A stretch of 64,000 bases of DNA from Dryas octopetala (GCA_963921425.1 OY992836.1:15517614-15581613); one strand, 5' to 3'. Numbered from the stretch's first letter, positions 14,926 to 27,746 are shown. The notes: generated from the letters alone by a model not told the origin. Translations and numbers: made by a program.

Positions 14926-17506
14926 TGCTCTTCGTAGTTTTCATACGAGATCATCCCACCCATTGGGGTTGAGATTTTCTGGTGGGCCGCCCATTTTATT
15001 TCGGCCCGATAACAAAATGTGCGGACCCACAGTTCTACCTGAGGTTAAAACGACGGCGTAGAAGGGCTATGCATAATGCACTGCCTGGATGTCTCTTTGC
15101 CTCAGCTCCAAATTGAAAGAACAACTTTGTGTGCAACTTTAGTGATGCATGCAAAGTTACGAGCACGTAGAGCCATTGCACACTATGATCCACGTCCTCT
15201 TGGATTTAAAGGGCAAATTAAGCGCGTTACTTTTTTGCTGCCATAATAGGGTTTTTTTTTTCTTTATTGTAATTTTCGAATATATATTTAGAATTGTATA
15301 AAAACTAAAATAATGTAGTAGCTAGAATTATTAGTTCTTTTGCCACTAGTGACAACAAGACGAGTTAATATGATCTATTCTCCTTATTTGGAGTATATTA
15401 TTTTGGTACTTTTATCATTTTTCTTTTGTCTTCTGATGTTGATGTCACTCTTAAGATTTATATATTGTTACAAGATATATTCTATATGTAAGTCTTACTT
15501 TTTGTTTTGTTGTCACATTCAAGTTATTTAGCTTATTAATTATATCATAATTGACACACTGAAGTGTGATTTCATTGCGCTCCATGCTTCACGCTTGTTC
15601 TTGCTTGTTACTATTGAGGACCTCACCTGAAAGAGAGAGATTCATGCATGCCAAAGGATGGAATAATAGAATGAACGCATGAAATCCAATTAACTGGCCT
15701 TTAACTTCTTTTTGGTATACTAACCCGCTTTTCACTTTGTATTCCAAATTTTGATGCTAAAATTTGGGAGTAAGTCTATCTAGCTGTATTGATACATGGA
15801 GCGTGTGCATATAAAACAACGGTGGTCGGATTCATAATATTTAGAGCCCGACACTATTTTTAGAATTTTCAAAAACAGTGTTAGATTAATAAAAACGTTT
15901 TTGATAGCGTTTCGTAAAAATAAATAAAATTATTTTTGAGTTATATATGAAATCACTTGTAAGGGATTTTTTTTCTTATGAATTAAGCACTTACAAGTGT
16001 TTTTGTATGAACTACTTAGAATTTTTATAAAAATATAATTGTACTTCTTAGCATAAGCTCGCGCTTCTATTAAAAGCACTTCTAAGAAATAATGTCAAAC
16101 ATGCTCTTAATATATATTGATGCAAGTATTAAAATATAAATTCATAATACTTTTTGAATACGTGTGATCTGATCTGTGTGACTGTGCGTATATGTGTATC
16201 TATTCAAGTGCAACATCATGCTCGAGAAATTAATGGGGCAAACTTCTCCTATATAACCTTGTAAAGCAAAGTGACCTCAGTGTGATGTCGACTCTTTGAT
16301 ATACTTGAATAATTTTGGCTAGCTAGAGTAAATCATTAACTATTTTTTATAGGCTGATCAATCTCTCAATCTACATTATCTCTTTTTGAATAATGTGAAT
16401 AATTGAATTCATTTTATGCATATGTATATATAGTTATATACAAGCCTGACTTTTTGCCATAAGACCCAATCGTTCTACTATACAATGCTTTTCAGCGACA
16501 GTTTATACCAAAAAAGAAAATGATAATGAAATGTCTCAAATGAAGAACGACTACTGTGAATAGCACACTAATTTGTCAATAGTCATTGGGTGTCCTCAAG
16601 TCTTTTGCTTTGAGCCCAATTAACTGATTAAGCAGTAACCACTCTGATCTTCAGTACACCCTACCCCACCCAAAAAACAAAGACAAATTGAGCAGATAAA
16701 AATTGCTTTTTCAACATTTTATGGTGGATAAAAAGGTTGATCAATTAAGTAGCTTTAACACCTAGACAATGCTACATTGATCAAAAGCTATGTATCCAAT
16801 ATATGCCCCTTTTCATTTCTCATTTATATATATTCATTCAATTTCTAAAGTGTTGGGTAAGAATGTAAGATTTGTAAGCTGTAAAGTGTTAATTCCTTTC
16901 TAATTTCTTAATTTTTTTTCTTTTAAAAAAAATTAAAAGACCCTAGCAACACCTAGGAAACCCTATAAAATGTTGACTTTCTTGACGTGATGACGTAAAT
17001 ATGTCGAAAATTGCAATGGTCCATTCGAAAAACAAACTGTGAAATATCCACGTCTTTCTTACACGCATGTATGTGTACGTTGTAATGTTGAACTTAGCAA
17101 TATGAAAACATTGCTTTCACACTTGATTCTTGGCCTTGCTATCTTCTTCAAGCACATATAATCACCTTAATTACGACTAAGAAATAAGAATTGATCAGCA
17201 AGGAAAAGAAGTTGAAAACTCTGGTGGCTGTGACTAGCCAGCTTTTATAAACTTTTGGAAGCAATTAAATTTTATTTTTGGTCAGTTCGATCCAAAAGCA
17301 AGTATGTATATCGCATGGTTGGACTGTGTATACTAGACTTTTTAGTGGGTTAGAGAGTCCAATGCCACCTCAGAGGGCTGCCAAAAACTGTCAAAAGAAC
17401 CTACAAGTTTTGCTAAAATTGAGGGTATTTTGAAGTGAATGCGTTAATTACCATCTCTAATTGGCATGCATGTTCAATTCAAGTATCAAAATAGAGACTG
17501 CCCAAC
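14926..17506. other. AT-rich intergenic DNA
   Basis: No supported gene. Around 15860-16110 the text (GCACTTACAAGTG, AAAAGCACTTCTAAGAA) resembles degraded small inverted-repeat elements, but ends and target duplications cannot be defined. The rest is A/T-rich with scattered poly-A/T tracts. Confidence 0.4.
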
Positions 17507-17655
17507 GAGAGCAGATCCCCTACCAGTTTTTTGGTACTCATTTGGTATGTACCAGGCTAAAATCTTAGTCATTAAACTCATCTTTCTCTCTCTACTCTGT
17601 TTTCAATGACTAAGATTTTAGCTTGGTACCAAAAACTGGTAGAAGATCTGCTCTC
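17507..17655. mobile_element. Fold-back MITE, about 149 bp
   Basis: Left GAGAGCAGATCCCCTACCAG and right CTGGTAGAAGATCTGCTCTC are inverted repeats. Pairing continues inward through GCTAAAATCTTAGTC and its complement, leaving a small CT-rich loop. Nearly the whole element can fold into one hairpin. No clean target duplication is visible. Confidence 0.7.
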
Positions 17656-17967
17656 TTGCTCTTGCTCAACGTACTACTTGGGGTCGGTTAATTAACTGGT
17701 CTTTTTTTTTTTTTCTTATGGCTCTGTTTGGAAGGCAAGATCGATTTGGATAGCACAAAAGAGTAATAATTATATTGTGAGGCAGTTTTTGTGGTGTTGG
17801 AAGAAAAAGGTAGAGAGCCAAAGTAAGTCATGAGTGAAGAAATTCTGCTTGAGGTAACCCATGTGTTTGGAGGGCACCTGAGCTTTTATGGACACTTTTC
17901 CGAACATTTGGCCATCTCTGCCTCTTCTTCTTCCACCAAAAAAATTTGTCTCATACTAATATTTTTA

Positions 17968-18743
17968 GAGTGCTGTTATTTGCACACCCTAAAATTTTTT
18001 TTTGTACACCCTTTTTCTACTTTTTTCTCATTTCACACCCTCACATTCTTCTCATAATTAAATTTTCTTATACACACACCCCTCCCAATTACCATAATAT
18101 CCTCATTTTATCCAACACACCCCATCAACTCAGAAAAAAAAAAAAAACACACCGCTTCCCTCCTCACTGGACCACCTCTCTCCCTCCCCCTCCCCCTCCC
18201 TCCCCCTCCCCCTCCCTCTCCCTCTTCCTCTTCCCTAGCCCACCCCAACCCAGCCCCGACCACCCTAGCCCCGTCACAGCCCACCCTAGCCCCGACCCAC
18301 CCACCCAGCCCCTCACCCGACCTTCCCTCCCGCACCCTCCCCACACCACCCTCCTTTCTCTCTCTCTCTCTCCTCCCCCGCAGCACCACCTCCTCTCTCT
18401 CTTCCCCAACCCACCCTAGCCCCGACCACCCCAACCCCGTCACAGCCCACCCCAGCCCCGACCCACCCACCCAGCCCCTCACCCGACCACCTCTTTCCCT
18501 CTCGCACCACCCTCATCTCTCTCTCTCCTCCCCCGCAGCACCACCTCCTCTCTCTCTCCTCCTGCGCGCAGCTGCACATCCGTTCGACACTGGTCCGCCG
18601 AAAATGTCACACTCGTTCGGTAGCCATCCACCGAACGATGTGAGTGTTGTTCGGCAGGTACCACCGAACATCAAGGACTCGTTCGGCAGGTACCCACCGA
18701 ACATCAAGGACCCGTTCGGCAAGTACTCGCCGAACCAGCTACT

Positions 18744-18816
<73 letters not shown>

Positions 18817-18986
18817 CGAGGCTGGGTTGGGGTGGGCTGGGGCAAGGCTGGGGTGGGTTGTGACGGGGAGAGATGGTAGAGAGGGAGAAGGAGAGATAGA
18901 GGGGATGAGGTTTTGGGTAATTTTGTTTTAGGTGTTTTTTGTCATTTCACAAATTAAAATTTTGGGGTGTACAAATAACAGCACTC
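17968..18986. mobile_element. hAT-type non-autonomous element, 1019 bp, filled with simple repeats
   Basis: Ends GAGTGCTGTTATTTGCACACC and, reversed, GAGTGCTGTTATTTGTACACC; TATTTTTA is duplicated exactly at 17960-17967 and 18987-18994. The interior carries no transposase. It contains C-rich sequence repeated about 180 bases apart (CCTAGCCCCGACCACCC near 18236 and 18416), a block of CCACCGAAC/GTTCGGC inverted motifs (18595-18740) and a long GA run. Proline- or arginine-rich open frames here are by-products of this composition. Confidence 0.88.
18746..18814. repeat. (GA)n microsatellite
   Basis: An uninterrupted GA run of about 34 units inside the 1019-bp hAT-type element; likely length-polymorphic. 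Confidence 0.97.
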
Positions 18987-18994
18987 TATTTTTA

Positions 18995-19857
18995 CTATTT
19001 TGTGTTGTCCAGACCTGTCCAGCTATCCAAACAAAGCCTATTTATTTTGGAAAATGAATTCAAACTTAACACATCTTCACATCTTTCAATAAAATAGAAA
19101 AATATTACTAAACTAATAAGTTTTTGGTTTTTATGTACTTAATTAAAGCATTGATCTCATCATTAAAAGATATATCGGTATGGTTAGCTTTTGTCTGCTC
19201 AAAAAAATGTATGGAAAGCACTTCCAATATATAACCATATCTTGATAAGCAGAACTAAAGCTATTCCTAGCCACTTATTGCCTCCTCATTGTTTACTTCT
19301 CCATTACATTTCTTTCCTAGCTAGCTATGCTTGACCCCAATTCTACTGTTTCTGTTACGCATATTACTTTTCTTTTTGCGATCGAAAAAGGCATCCCATT
19401 AATTCTTCTTCATATCATTATCTTGTCTGTCTAGTTATATGCCAACTTTATTGTGTGCGAGAGCAGAAGAGATCCTTTTGATCCCTTTTCATCACTAACC
19501 ATATTAATTACCAACCTTTCCCCTTAAAAGACAATTCGATCATTAAGTTTACATATAGAGGGGGATTAATTAATTAAAGTTGATGATCAAAAAACAAAGG
19601 ATTCCCGATTGCATGAGCCTCTTTCAGAAAGAATGTTTTACTATCAAAAGTACTGCCATGTTGGGGATCTCTTTACTAAAGAGACGATTGAATGCTGAAA
19701 GAAAACAAAAGAAGAGGATGGTACCGATGATGATGCTGATGCTGCTGAAAAAATAAAAGTTCATAATCTTATCCATATATTGGTACTTTACACGCCATAT
19801 AACCTATCAATTGAAGCATCAAATTAAGTCTCAAACATGTCCACCAAATATTACTAT
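18995..19857. other. AT-rich intergenic DNA
   Basis: No gene, RNA gene or structured repeat could be supported here on either strand. Confidence 0.45.
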
Positions 19858-19867
19858 TAAGTATCAA

Positions 19868-20045
19868 GAGGAAATTATAGATTTAGTTCAGTTATTTTAT
19901 AGGTCCACTAATTGTTCAACTAATTGTTCCACTAACCTTTATTGAACAAATAAAACAATTAGTGGATCAAAACAGAACTTAAAAAAGATCGTAGACCAAA
20001 ATTGAAATAGGTATAAAATAAGTAGACTAAATTTATAATTTTCCC
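19868..20045. mobile_element. Mutator-like MITE, 178 bp
   Basis: Left end GAGGAAATTATAGATTTAG and reversed right end GGGAAAATTATAAATTTAG form the terminal inverted repeat. TAAGTATCAA is duplicated exactly at 19858-19867 and 20046-20055. A 9-10-bp duplication with GGG-starting ends points to a MULE-type transposase. Confidence 0.8.
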
Positions 20046-20055
20046 TAAGTATCAA

Positions 20056-21471
20056 TAACATTCTCAATATTTCTTCATTTTCTAAATTCTCGATATTTAG
20101 AATGCTGCTAGGGATTTCAAATTTGAATTCCAAATACATATGGCAATATATATATGTGTTATAAATCTATATCAGAGCCCACTCTAGACTTATTTACTTA
20201 CAACAAATAAAACATTAACATATGTATTTGATATATAAATTTGAGATTCATAGTATTATTGTTTCTCTTATAACATTGTATATGAGTTCTATCAATAAAT
20301 TAAGATGAGTTTCGTATATATGTTGTGAGAGTGAAGTGATTATTTATGACAATCAAATTCAAACTTTATTTTTCTAGATCGATCTATTAGCAACATAATA
20401 ATTAGAGTTACAAACTTCAAATATGGGAATAAATGCTTTTAATTACTAGAGATATAAATCCATCCTCTTGAGTTCAAATATTTATAACTAGATGTAAAAC
20501 ATCATATTTTACTTTTTAGCTAGGTGCCCAAGAAAAATATGAGAATTGGAAATGAAAGAAAAAGTACGTATTACTAGACTTCAAGAAGTCACAAATAATT
20601 AAATTTGATGAGAATAACTTGAAAAGTTTTTATCGGGGGGAATAACACATATTTGATGTGAAGTGATAAGAAAAGAATTCCCAACATTATAGACAGAAAT
20701 GTATAAAACTTTAACTTAGTGATGAGTGATGATAAATCATCATGACTGAGAAATAGTACTGCTGTCGCATTCACATTTTTCACTTTCTTAATTCTTTCTT
20801 GATCTACCGTCGTCATATTAATTTGGCGTTTAGCACACATTAACCCAAATTTCAGAGTCAGATAACAACTTAATGTGGCTAGTGGCTACAACTTGCTATT
20901 AATATATTTCAAAGTCTGATTTTTTTTATTAATTAAGTTTGAAAAGCATGACTAGGGCCAAGCTGATCAACCAAAAACAGTGACTAGCTAGATAGGGATG
21001 CATGGCCCTAACATATTAGGTAAAACAACAACATTGGTCCATATATAGACAATAAATTAATAACATTCTTCTATATATGGATGCATGGACTCTTGAAGAA
21101 TTAACCAATTTTACTTTTAGATTTGAAAGAAGGCTTTATATATCCTTTCATATAATATAACATGGCATTGCCACTTGCAAAGGTAGACAATGTTGTCCCA
21201 CTAAAAAGCTAAAGAAGACGACTCAAACATAAAGCTGAAAGATAGAGGCCTAGAGGGAAACCATGGACCAACGAAATTGGATACAAGTGGTGCGTTGCGT
21301 GATATATCCTAACTAGCTTTAATTTCATAAGGTTCTTCAATTTGACCAAAAAAAAAAAAAAAAAAGGTTCTTCAATTTCCCATGCACACATCAGCCATGT
21401 GGATTTGTTGGACTTGGTCACTGCTGTGTTCTCAGTTTGCTTCTTCTTTCCTCTCACATGTTCTAGACAAA
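20056..21471. other. AT-rich intergenic DNA
   Basis: No supported gene. Frames up to about 80 codons have no recognisable domain. A short A-run bounded duplication of AAGGTTCTTCAATTT occurs at about 21330 and 21364. Confidence 0.4.
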
Positions 21472-21480
21472 TTAAATTAA

Positions 21481-22909
21481 GGGTTAATTATATATATATA
21501 TATACCTCAACTATACATCACTTATCAGTTGGGTACCTCTGGTTTAAAAACTTTCATTAGGGTACATCAACTTATGTTTTTTGTCAATTGAATACCTTCG
21601 TTAATCTGACCGTTAACTGCTGAGTTGGCGCTGAAGTGGCATACGTAGACCCCACCATTAAATATTGACTTGGCATTTAAAAATAGCCACATGTACAAAA
21701 ATTAATAAAAAAATAAAAAAAAAACCCATTAAAATTATATTAAATAGAAAAAAAAAAAAAAGCCCCGCTTGCGTGACTTCACCTCCCTCCATCTTCCTCC
21801 CCTACCAATCCCCGCCCCTCCCTCTGCCACCCAGCCCAAGCCAGCTCCATCGCACCCCCCCACCCCAGCCCGCCCCTATCCTGCCCAACCCAGCCCAGCC
21901 CGCCCCTAGACCAGCACAACTACCACAAAACAACACAAAGTTCACAAACAGAACAAAACGTCGTTGGCTTATCAGCTTCGATTCACGAGCTACGGTGATT
22001 TGATGATCGATCCAAAGGCACCAACATGCTCAAAACAACGAGAGGATTCAATTGGGGGTAGTCCGACCTTGCATCGTTGCCAGGAACAGAAAGTCAACGG
22101 TGGAGCCCGATGGCCTTTCCCTTCGAATCGCCGCCGTCGCAGCTCAGATGACCAAATTGAAGGTACCAAGGGACTCGTCGTGCCGAGGGGGTGAGAACCC
22201 AGTGGTGTTGTTAGGAGAGGGGGTGCCGGGGGGGTTGTTGGGGGTGAGGGGCTCCAGATTGGAGGTCGGTGATGTCGCCGGCACCTTGGGTCTGGCAGTG
22301 TCGATCTCAGCAGAGAGGGGGCGCCGGAGGGGGGGGGGTGTTGGGGTGAGGGATGAGGGGCTCCAGATTGGAGGTCGGTGATACCGCCGGCCCCTTGGGT
22401 CTGGCAGTGTCGATCCCAGCAGAGAGAGATGCGGCTGCGAGGCTAGGAGGGGGGGTTGCCGACGCGAAGGAGGAGGTACCTGGTGGCCGAAGATTGGGAG
22501 GGAAGTGAGTGGGTTGGGTGGCGGACTTGGGGAAGGGGAGGGAGGAGGGTGTGGGCTGCGAGTTGCTGGCCAGAGAGAGGGAGAGAGGCGAAGAGAGGAG
22601 GGTTGAGGGTGCGAAGTTGCTGGGCTCTCAGCCATTTTTTTTTTTTTTTAATTTTGTGTTTATTTTTTATATTTTGTATCATTTTTTAAACTCTAATTAG
22701 GTTTTTTAATTAATTTTTGTCCACCTATCTATTTTTAAATGCCAAGTCAATGTGTCACGTCAGCGCCAACTCAGCAGTTAACGGTCAGACTAACGGAGGT
22801 ATTCAATTGACAAAAAACATAAGTTGATGTACCATAATAAAAGTTTTTAAACCAGAGATACCCAACTGATAAGTGATATATAGTTGAGGTATATATATGT
22901 AATTAACCC
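21481..22909. mobile_element. Mutator-like element (MULE), 1429 bp, with GC-rich cargo
   Basis: Long inverted repeats of about 180 bases start GGGTTAATTATATATATATA at the left; the right end mirrors this (...TATATGTAATTAACCC). Both contain the TACCTCAACTATA, CAACTTATG and GTTAACTGCTGAGTTGGCGC blocks. TTAAATTAA is duplicated exactly at 21472-21480 and 22910-22918, the 9 bp expected of Mutator. No transposase is present. The interior, about 21770-22640, is strikingly GC-rich against its surroundings and includes a local tandem duplication (GAGGGGCTCCAGATTGGAGG near 22238 and 22348). That pattern is what a Pack-MULE with captured genomic DNA looks like, but I could not recognise a donor gene. 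Confidence 0.9.
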
Positions 22910-23309
22910 TTAAATTAATTATAGACATGCAAATATTATTTGAGATGGTAAAGGGTATTGGGTCTTTAAGGCCCATATAAATATATAATATAGGCTTTGA
23001 GGGCATTCTAGAGTATATATACAGACTCAATTGTCTATTTGTCTGTCTCACTGTCTGCTATCTGCCTATTCTGAAATAAGCCAATTATAATCATGATCAA
23101 CTTAAACTCAATTGTTTTCTATTAATAATCTTTTACCCAATAGCTTTTTGTTGTTGTACGTATTAATTAATTCCTCATAAATGCGATACAACTTTGATTT
23201 TGAATTTAAGTTGTTCGGCTAACACATTAATTGTTATATATTTATAGTCTGTAAAGAATCATATTCTCATTATGATAAAAAAAAACCGCATTAATTAATA
23301 TGCTGCAGT

Positions 23310-24038
23310 CAAGGAATAAAATTTCGGGTTTCGAGGAAATTTCGATGGAAATTTCGATGGAAATTTTGACGGAAATTTCGAAGATTTTTAAATTTCGACA
23401 AAAATTAGACGGAAATGATGGAAATTACTATCAAAATACGGAAATTTTGAATGAAACTTTACCATATGTTTATTTAACATATTATCTACTAAATTGATAA
23501 AAAAAAATTGAAGAAACCAAATTATATAGTAGGTTTTATGTGATATAAGATGAATATAATGCACGCTGGAGACAAATACTGTTAAATAAAATTAGTATAT
23601 TATTTATACTATATAATCTATACACTAAACCCTATGTATTTTATAATCTATATTGTTTAGGATATTGTATATGATATTAGAGTTTAGGCCCTTTAGGGTA
23701 TTTTAAATTATTTTTTATATAGAAATATATTATAGTTTACTAGTTTAGGGTTTAAAAACAATTAAACGAAACTCCAAAATGGTCAAACGAAACTCCAAAC
23801 CATTTTTTTTCTTTACAATTGCCCAAAAACCTCAAACCCTAATCAATCCTAAACCTTTTAATTTTTTTTTCTTTTTTAATTTTTTTTCCTTTTTTTTTTC
23901 TTTTTTTTTCTTCTTTTTTTTTTTTTCCTTCCTTTTCTCTTTTGTTTCTTCTTTTTCTTTCCTTCCCTTCCTTTTCTTTCTTCTCCCCCAGTCCCCCCGA
24001 GTCTGCAGTTCAGCTGCTGAACCATCTCCACTATTTTT

Positions 24039-24076
<38 letters not shown>

Positions 24077-24504
24077 CCCTGCGGTCACCCCCCTGCCGTA
24101 GCCCCCCCGCGGTCGCCCCCTGCCATCGCCCCCCTGCCATCGCCTCTTTCTCCCTCGATCTCCCCGCTGCCGCTGCTGCTGCCCTGCCGATGCCGCTGCC
24201 GCTGCCTTGCCGCCCCCCGCCACCCCTTCTTTCTCCCTCGACTGTGCAGGTGAGGACCGTGAGGTAAGTTGGTTAGCTGGTTATTGGGTTGCTGTGCAGT
24301 GACGAAATTTCGCTAAATTTCGACGAAATTTCTCTGAAATTCAAAAAATTTGGTTGGTAGGGTGTTCGAAAATTTCGCTCGAAATTTCGAATATTTCGGC
24401 GAAATATTTCGAATTTTTGTCGAATCAGTGTTAAAATTTCGGATCTCCTCAAAATTGAAATTTTCGGCGAAATTTCGTCGAAAATTTCGAAATTTAAACC
24501 CTTG
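23310..24504. mobile_element. CAAGG-family hAT-type element, copy 1, 1195 bp
   Basis: Termini CAAGGAATAAAATTTCG and, reversed, CAAGGGTTTAAATTTCG. The 8-bp target duplication GCTGCAGT is exact at 23302-23309 and 24505-24512. The sub-terminal zones are dense in GAAATTTCG/CGAAATTTC motifs. The interior contains a stretch shared with the copy at 46276-47419 (GAAACTTTACCATATG, GAATATAATGCACGCTGGAG), then poly-T and (CT)n tracts and a GC-rich segment. No transposase frame is seen. Confidence 0.9.
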
Positions 24505-24512
24505 GCTGCAGT

Positions 24513-26128
24513 TCAATAATATGCAGAGTATACATCATACATAAACAAATTAGGCAAATGAAGGAGAGACAGGTCGTCATAATTGGCTAGTTGAGACTTG
24601 GGCCTCATAGGTTATATTAACTAAATACATTGAAAAGAATTTGAGGTAGAAAGCTATGAGAATGTAAGGGAAAGTAAAAGAATTCGATCAGATTAGAGTA
24701 GAACGTGAATGAAGTTATACAATTAATTAAACTCTTAAATTTATATTACGCAATTAATATTAAAATATGTAAAGATACAGAAAATCTAAATACAAACCAA
24801 AGTTGGCCAGTACTACATGCAGCTTCAACATTAATTAATAGCATTTGACCTGCCTCCTAATTTGAGGCAACCTTAATTGGCTTGGGTTGGCGGTTGATGC
24901 ACTAACGGTATACCACCTCTGATTAAAGACCCCCAGCGCCATGTTACTTGTAATGGGGGTCCTATTCTAGTGTCCTAGACAAGGGTCATTGTCCAATTAT
25001 TTGGATATATATGATTTTGCATAATTCATATTGCATGTGATCTTATATTTTAATTAACAAGGACAATATATCTTTCTTCGCAACATGAATGGAAGGAAAT
25101 TAATTACCCCACCAATTAATTTGACTGGTGGACACATGGTACCCTTTCATCCCTTTGACTCGAATCATTTGCCTCCAGGTGGCTCCCCACACTTTGCCAT
25201 GGTCTCCAGCATAATTACTATTTGCTTAATGAAAAAAAAAAAAAATCTTATAATAGAGATATGAGATAATTTGACATAATAAGAGATATACATTTTTTAA
25301 AAAATTGAACAAATTTTATGTGATAAAGCATAAAAATATAAATAATATCATATTATTAAATTGAAATATCAACTCAGTCTTACCTTGTTGTAAGAAAGTT
25401 TCTCTCTTAAATCTTAACTACTTCTATTTGTGTCGTCATCACTAATCTGAGTAAATATTATTTGTATCATTTTAACCGATTAATTTCATATTATTTTACA
25501 AATGGAGGTCAAATCCTGCAGGGAGAAAATTAACAATCAGACCTATAATGAGCAAATACTTTCCCATATATTAGTTGATCGAGATGGTGTGTGAGACATG
25601 ATATTAAAGTTTGAAGATGAAGTAAGACAGAATAATATTTGAGTAATAAAATGAGAGAAGGTGTGATAGTTTAGGGACATTGTTAAAAATAAACCATAAT
25701 ACTCATATTAATGGTGATCGAAGGATAAACTCAGCAACTGTATTTGGCAATTTGCAAGAAGGACAACTGTCAAAAGAAAAGGGTGTGCCACAGTGCCACG
25801 GCCAATAATTTCTGCCGCTCGAGCAATTTCTTCAGCTTTCCAGAATACATCTCTTTTCTTAATTGATCACAAGAATACATCTCTTTTCTACCGAAGAGAA
25901 AGGTTATATTTTTCACTTTTCAGTCATTTCACAACACTAGCCTGACATTTTATTGGTAGGTGGCACAGAAAACTTCCCCAAGTGTCATGAAAAAAACACA
26001 AAAACAAAAAGGAAAAAGCTCCCCAACAGTCTCATAAAAAAAGAAAAGAAAAAAGAAAGAGCTCACCATTAAATATCTGATAGTGAGTCGGTGACACTGA
26101 TCATCACATTGCTCGGTTTGCATTCTCT
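24513..26128. other. Intergenic DNA and promoter of second thaumatin-like gene
   Basis: No supported gene. A local near-duplicate (CAAGAATACATCTCTTTTCT / CCAGAATACATCTCTTTTCT) occurs at about 25840-25890. The last part is the upstream region of the gene at 26460. Confidence 0.4.
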
Positions 26129-26136
26129 ATAAATAG
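26129..26136 (+). promoter_or_regulatory. TATA box of second thaumatin-like gene
   Basis: TATAAATA in CTCTATAAATAGAG, about 325 bases before the ATG. This implies an unusually long 5' UTR of roughly 290 bases, or a leader intron. Confidence 0.55.
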
Positions 26137-26459
26137 AGATACACAGCTGATCATTACGATTCTCCCACCACTCTCTTGGCCTCAAATTCTCTCCACTCCT
26201 TTTCTTCACAAACAAATTGCAAAGACTTGCACTCTTTGCAGTTGTTTAGATACCATATATATAGTATTTAATTACCATAGCACAAGGCCCTGCCTTTTCT
26301 TCTCTCCTTTCTCTCTTCGAAGCTAGCCTTCTTTGGCTGGCAATCTCACTCTAATTAGTAATTTCCATTGTATTATTAGTGTATGAAAAACCCAATTCAT
26401 ATATTCAATCCAAATTGTTCTCCTCTCTCAAAATCACACATATTTGATTAAAATTCCTC

Positions 26460-27746
26460 ATGGGTACTACATTTCCCTATTACCTCAGCCTCCTCCTTCT
26501 CATCGCTACCAAAGGTAAAGATACAAAATTCCACTATTTCCATCTTTTTTAACAACTGGGTTTCTCTCACATTTTCATACTAACCAATCAAATTATATGT
26601 TTCTCTGTTTTTTGGTTTTTGCTTGCAGGGGTCTCAGGAGCCACATTCACATTCACAAACAAGTGTGACTTCACAGTGTGGCCAGGAATTCTAGCCAGCG
26701 CTGGGAGCCCCAAGCTGGACAGCACCGGCTTCGAGCTCACCAAGGGCAGCTCGCGCTCTTTCCAAGCCCCGACCGGCTGGTCCGGTCGGTTCTGGGGTCG
26801 AACCAGCTGCAACTTCGACGGTTCGGGCCAGGGCTCATGTGCCACCGGCGACTGTGGCTCCGGCCAGCTCGAGTGCAACGGAGCTGGAGCCGCGCCCCCT
26901 GCGACTCTAGCCGAGTTCACGCTCGGCTCAGGCTCACAGGATTTTTATGACGTTAGCCTAGTTGACGGTTATAACTTGCCTATGGTCGTTGAAGGGAGTG
27001 GGGGATCAGGTACGTGCGCGTCCACCGGGTGCGCAACAGACCTAAACCGGAGGTGCCCGGCTGAGTTGAGAGTTGATGGCGGCGGAGCGTGTAAGAGCGC
27101 GTGCGACGCATTTGGGACCCCGGAGTACTGTTGCAACGGCGCGTATGGTTCACCGTCCACGTGTAAGCCATCAATGTACTCGGAGTTGTTTAAGTCGGCG
27201 TGTCCGAAGTCGTATAGCTACGCTTACGATGATGCCTCGAGTACGTTTACGTGTACCGGCGCTGACTATACAATCACATTTTGCGCTTCTCTTCTTCCAA
27301 GGTAATAATCAAAGTAAAAATTTGTTTTTTTTCGGAAACACATGTTAATAATTAAAAAAATAGCTTAGTTTATTAATGTAATATGTAAAATCATTTAAGT
27401 AGGAAGAAAATATTTTCTTTTATACTTATTCATATTCTTGAATTTGATTTTCTCATTTGTGATTGACTTGACTAATTTGAGAAATATGCTTATAATTGAT
27501 ATTAATTTGGTTTGGAATATATTCTTGTGCAGTTTGACATCCACGGATTCACCTCCACAGACACCTGATGGATCAGGATCAGGGTCGGGATCAGGATCAG
27601 GTTCGGGATCAGGGTCGGAATCAATGGGCACTTCATTGCTAGCAAATTTGGCAACTGGGGATTCGACCAAAACCCATCCTTCCATAGCTCTTCAAAGTAT
27701 GTTGATTTTGATCATCCCTTTGGCTCTTTCATTTTTACACTTATAG
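26460..27746 (+). CDS. Thaumatin-like protein with Gly-Ser linker and GPI-type tail
   Basis: Exons 26460-26514, 26629-27301 and 27533-27746 give 313 residues. A signal peptide (MGTTFPYYLSLLLLIA) precedes the mature ATFTFTNKCDFTVWPG domain, which has the signature GQGSCATGDC, 16 cysteines, and LAEFTL and DFYDVSLVDGYNLPM. Intron phases equal those of the gene at 13490, so the two are duplicates about 12 kb apart on the same strand. The third exon encodes a (GS)n run of about 14 residues, written by a GGATCA/GGGTCG hexanucleotide repeat, and ends in MLILIIPLALSFLHL without a charged tail, a good GPI-attachment signal. The likely product is a cell-surface PR-5-like protein; its ligand is not shown by sequence. 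Confidence 0.93.

Noticed and set aside
15860-16110. Possible additional MITE rich in AAGCACTT motifs
   Set aside because: Could not define ends or target duplication.
17946-18931. Long proline-, arginine- or glycine-rich open frames on both strands
   Set aside because: They follow C-rich, GA and CT simple repeats inside a transposon; no codon-level sign or homology.
21964-22635. Open frames of 76-163 codons in the GC-rich MULE interior
   Set aside because: Overlapping frames on both strands caused by composition; no recognisable domain.
23779-24267. 162-codon frame on + and its mirror frames
   Set aside because: Runs through poly-T and (CT)n within the CAAGG element.
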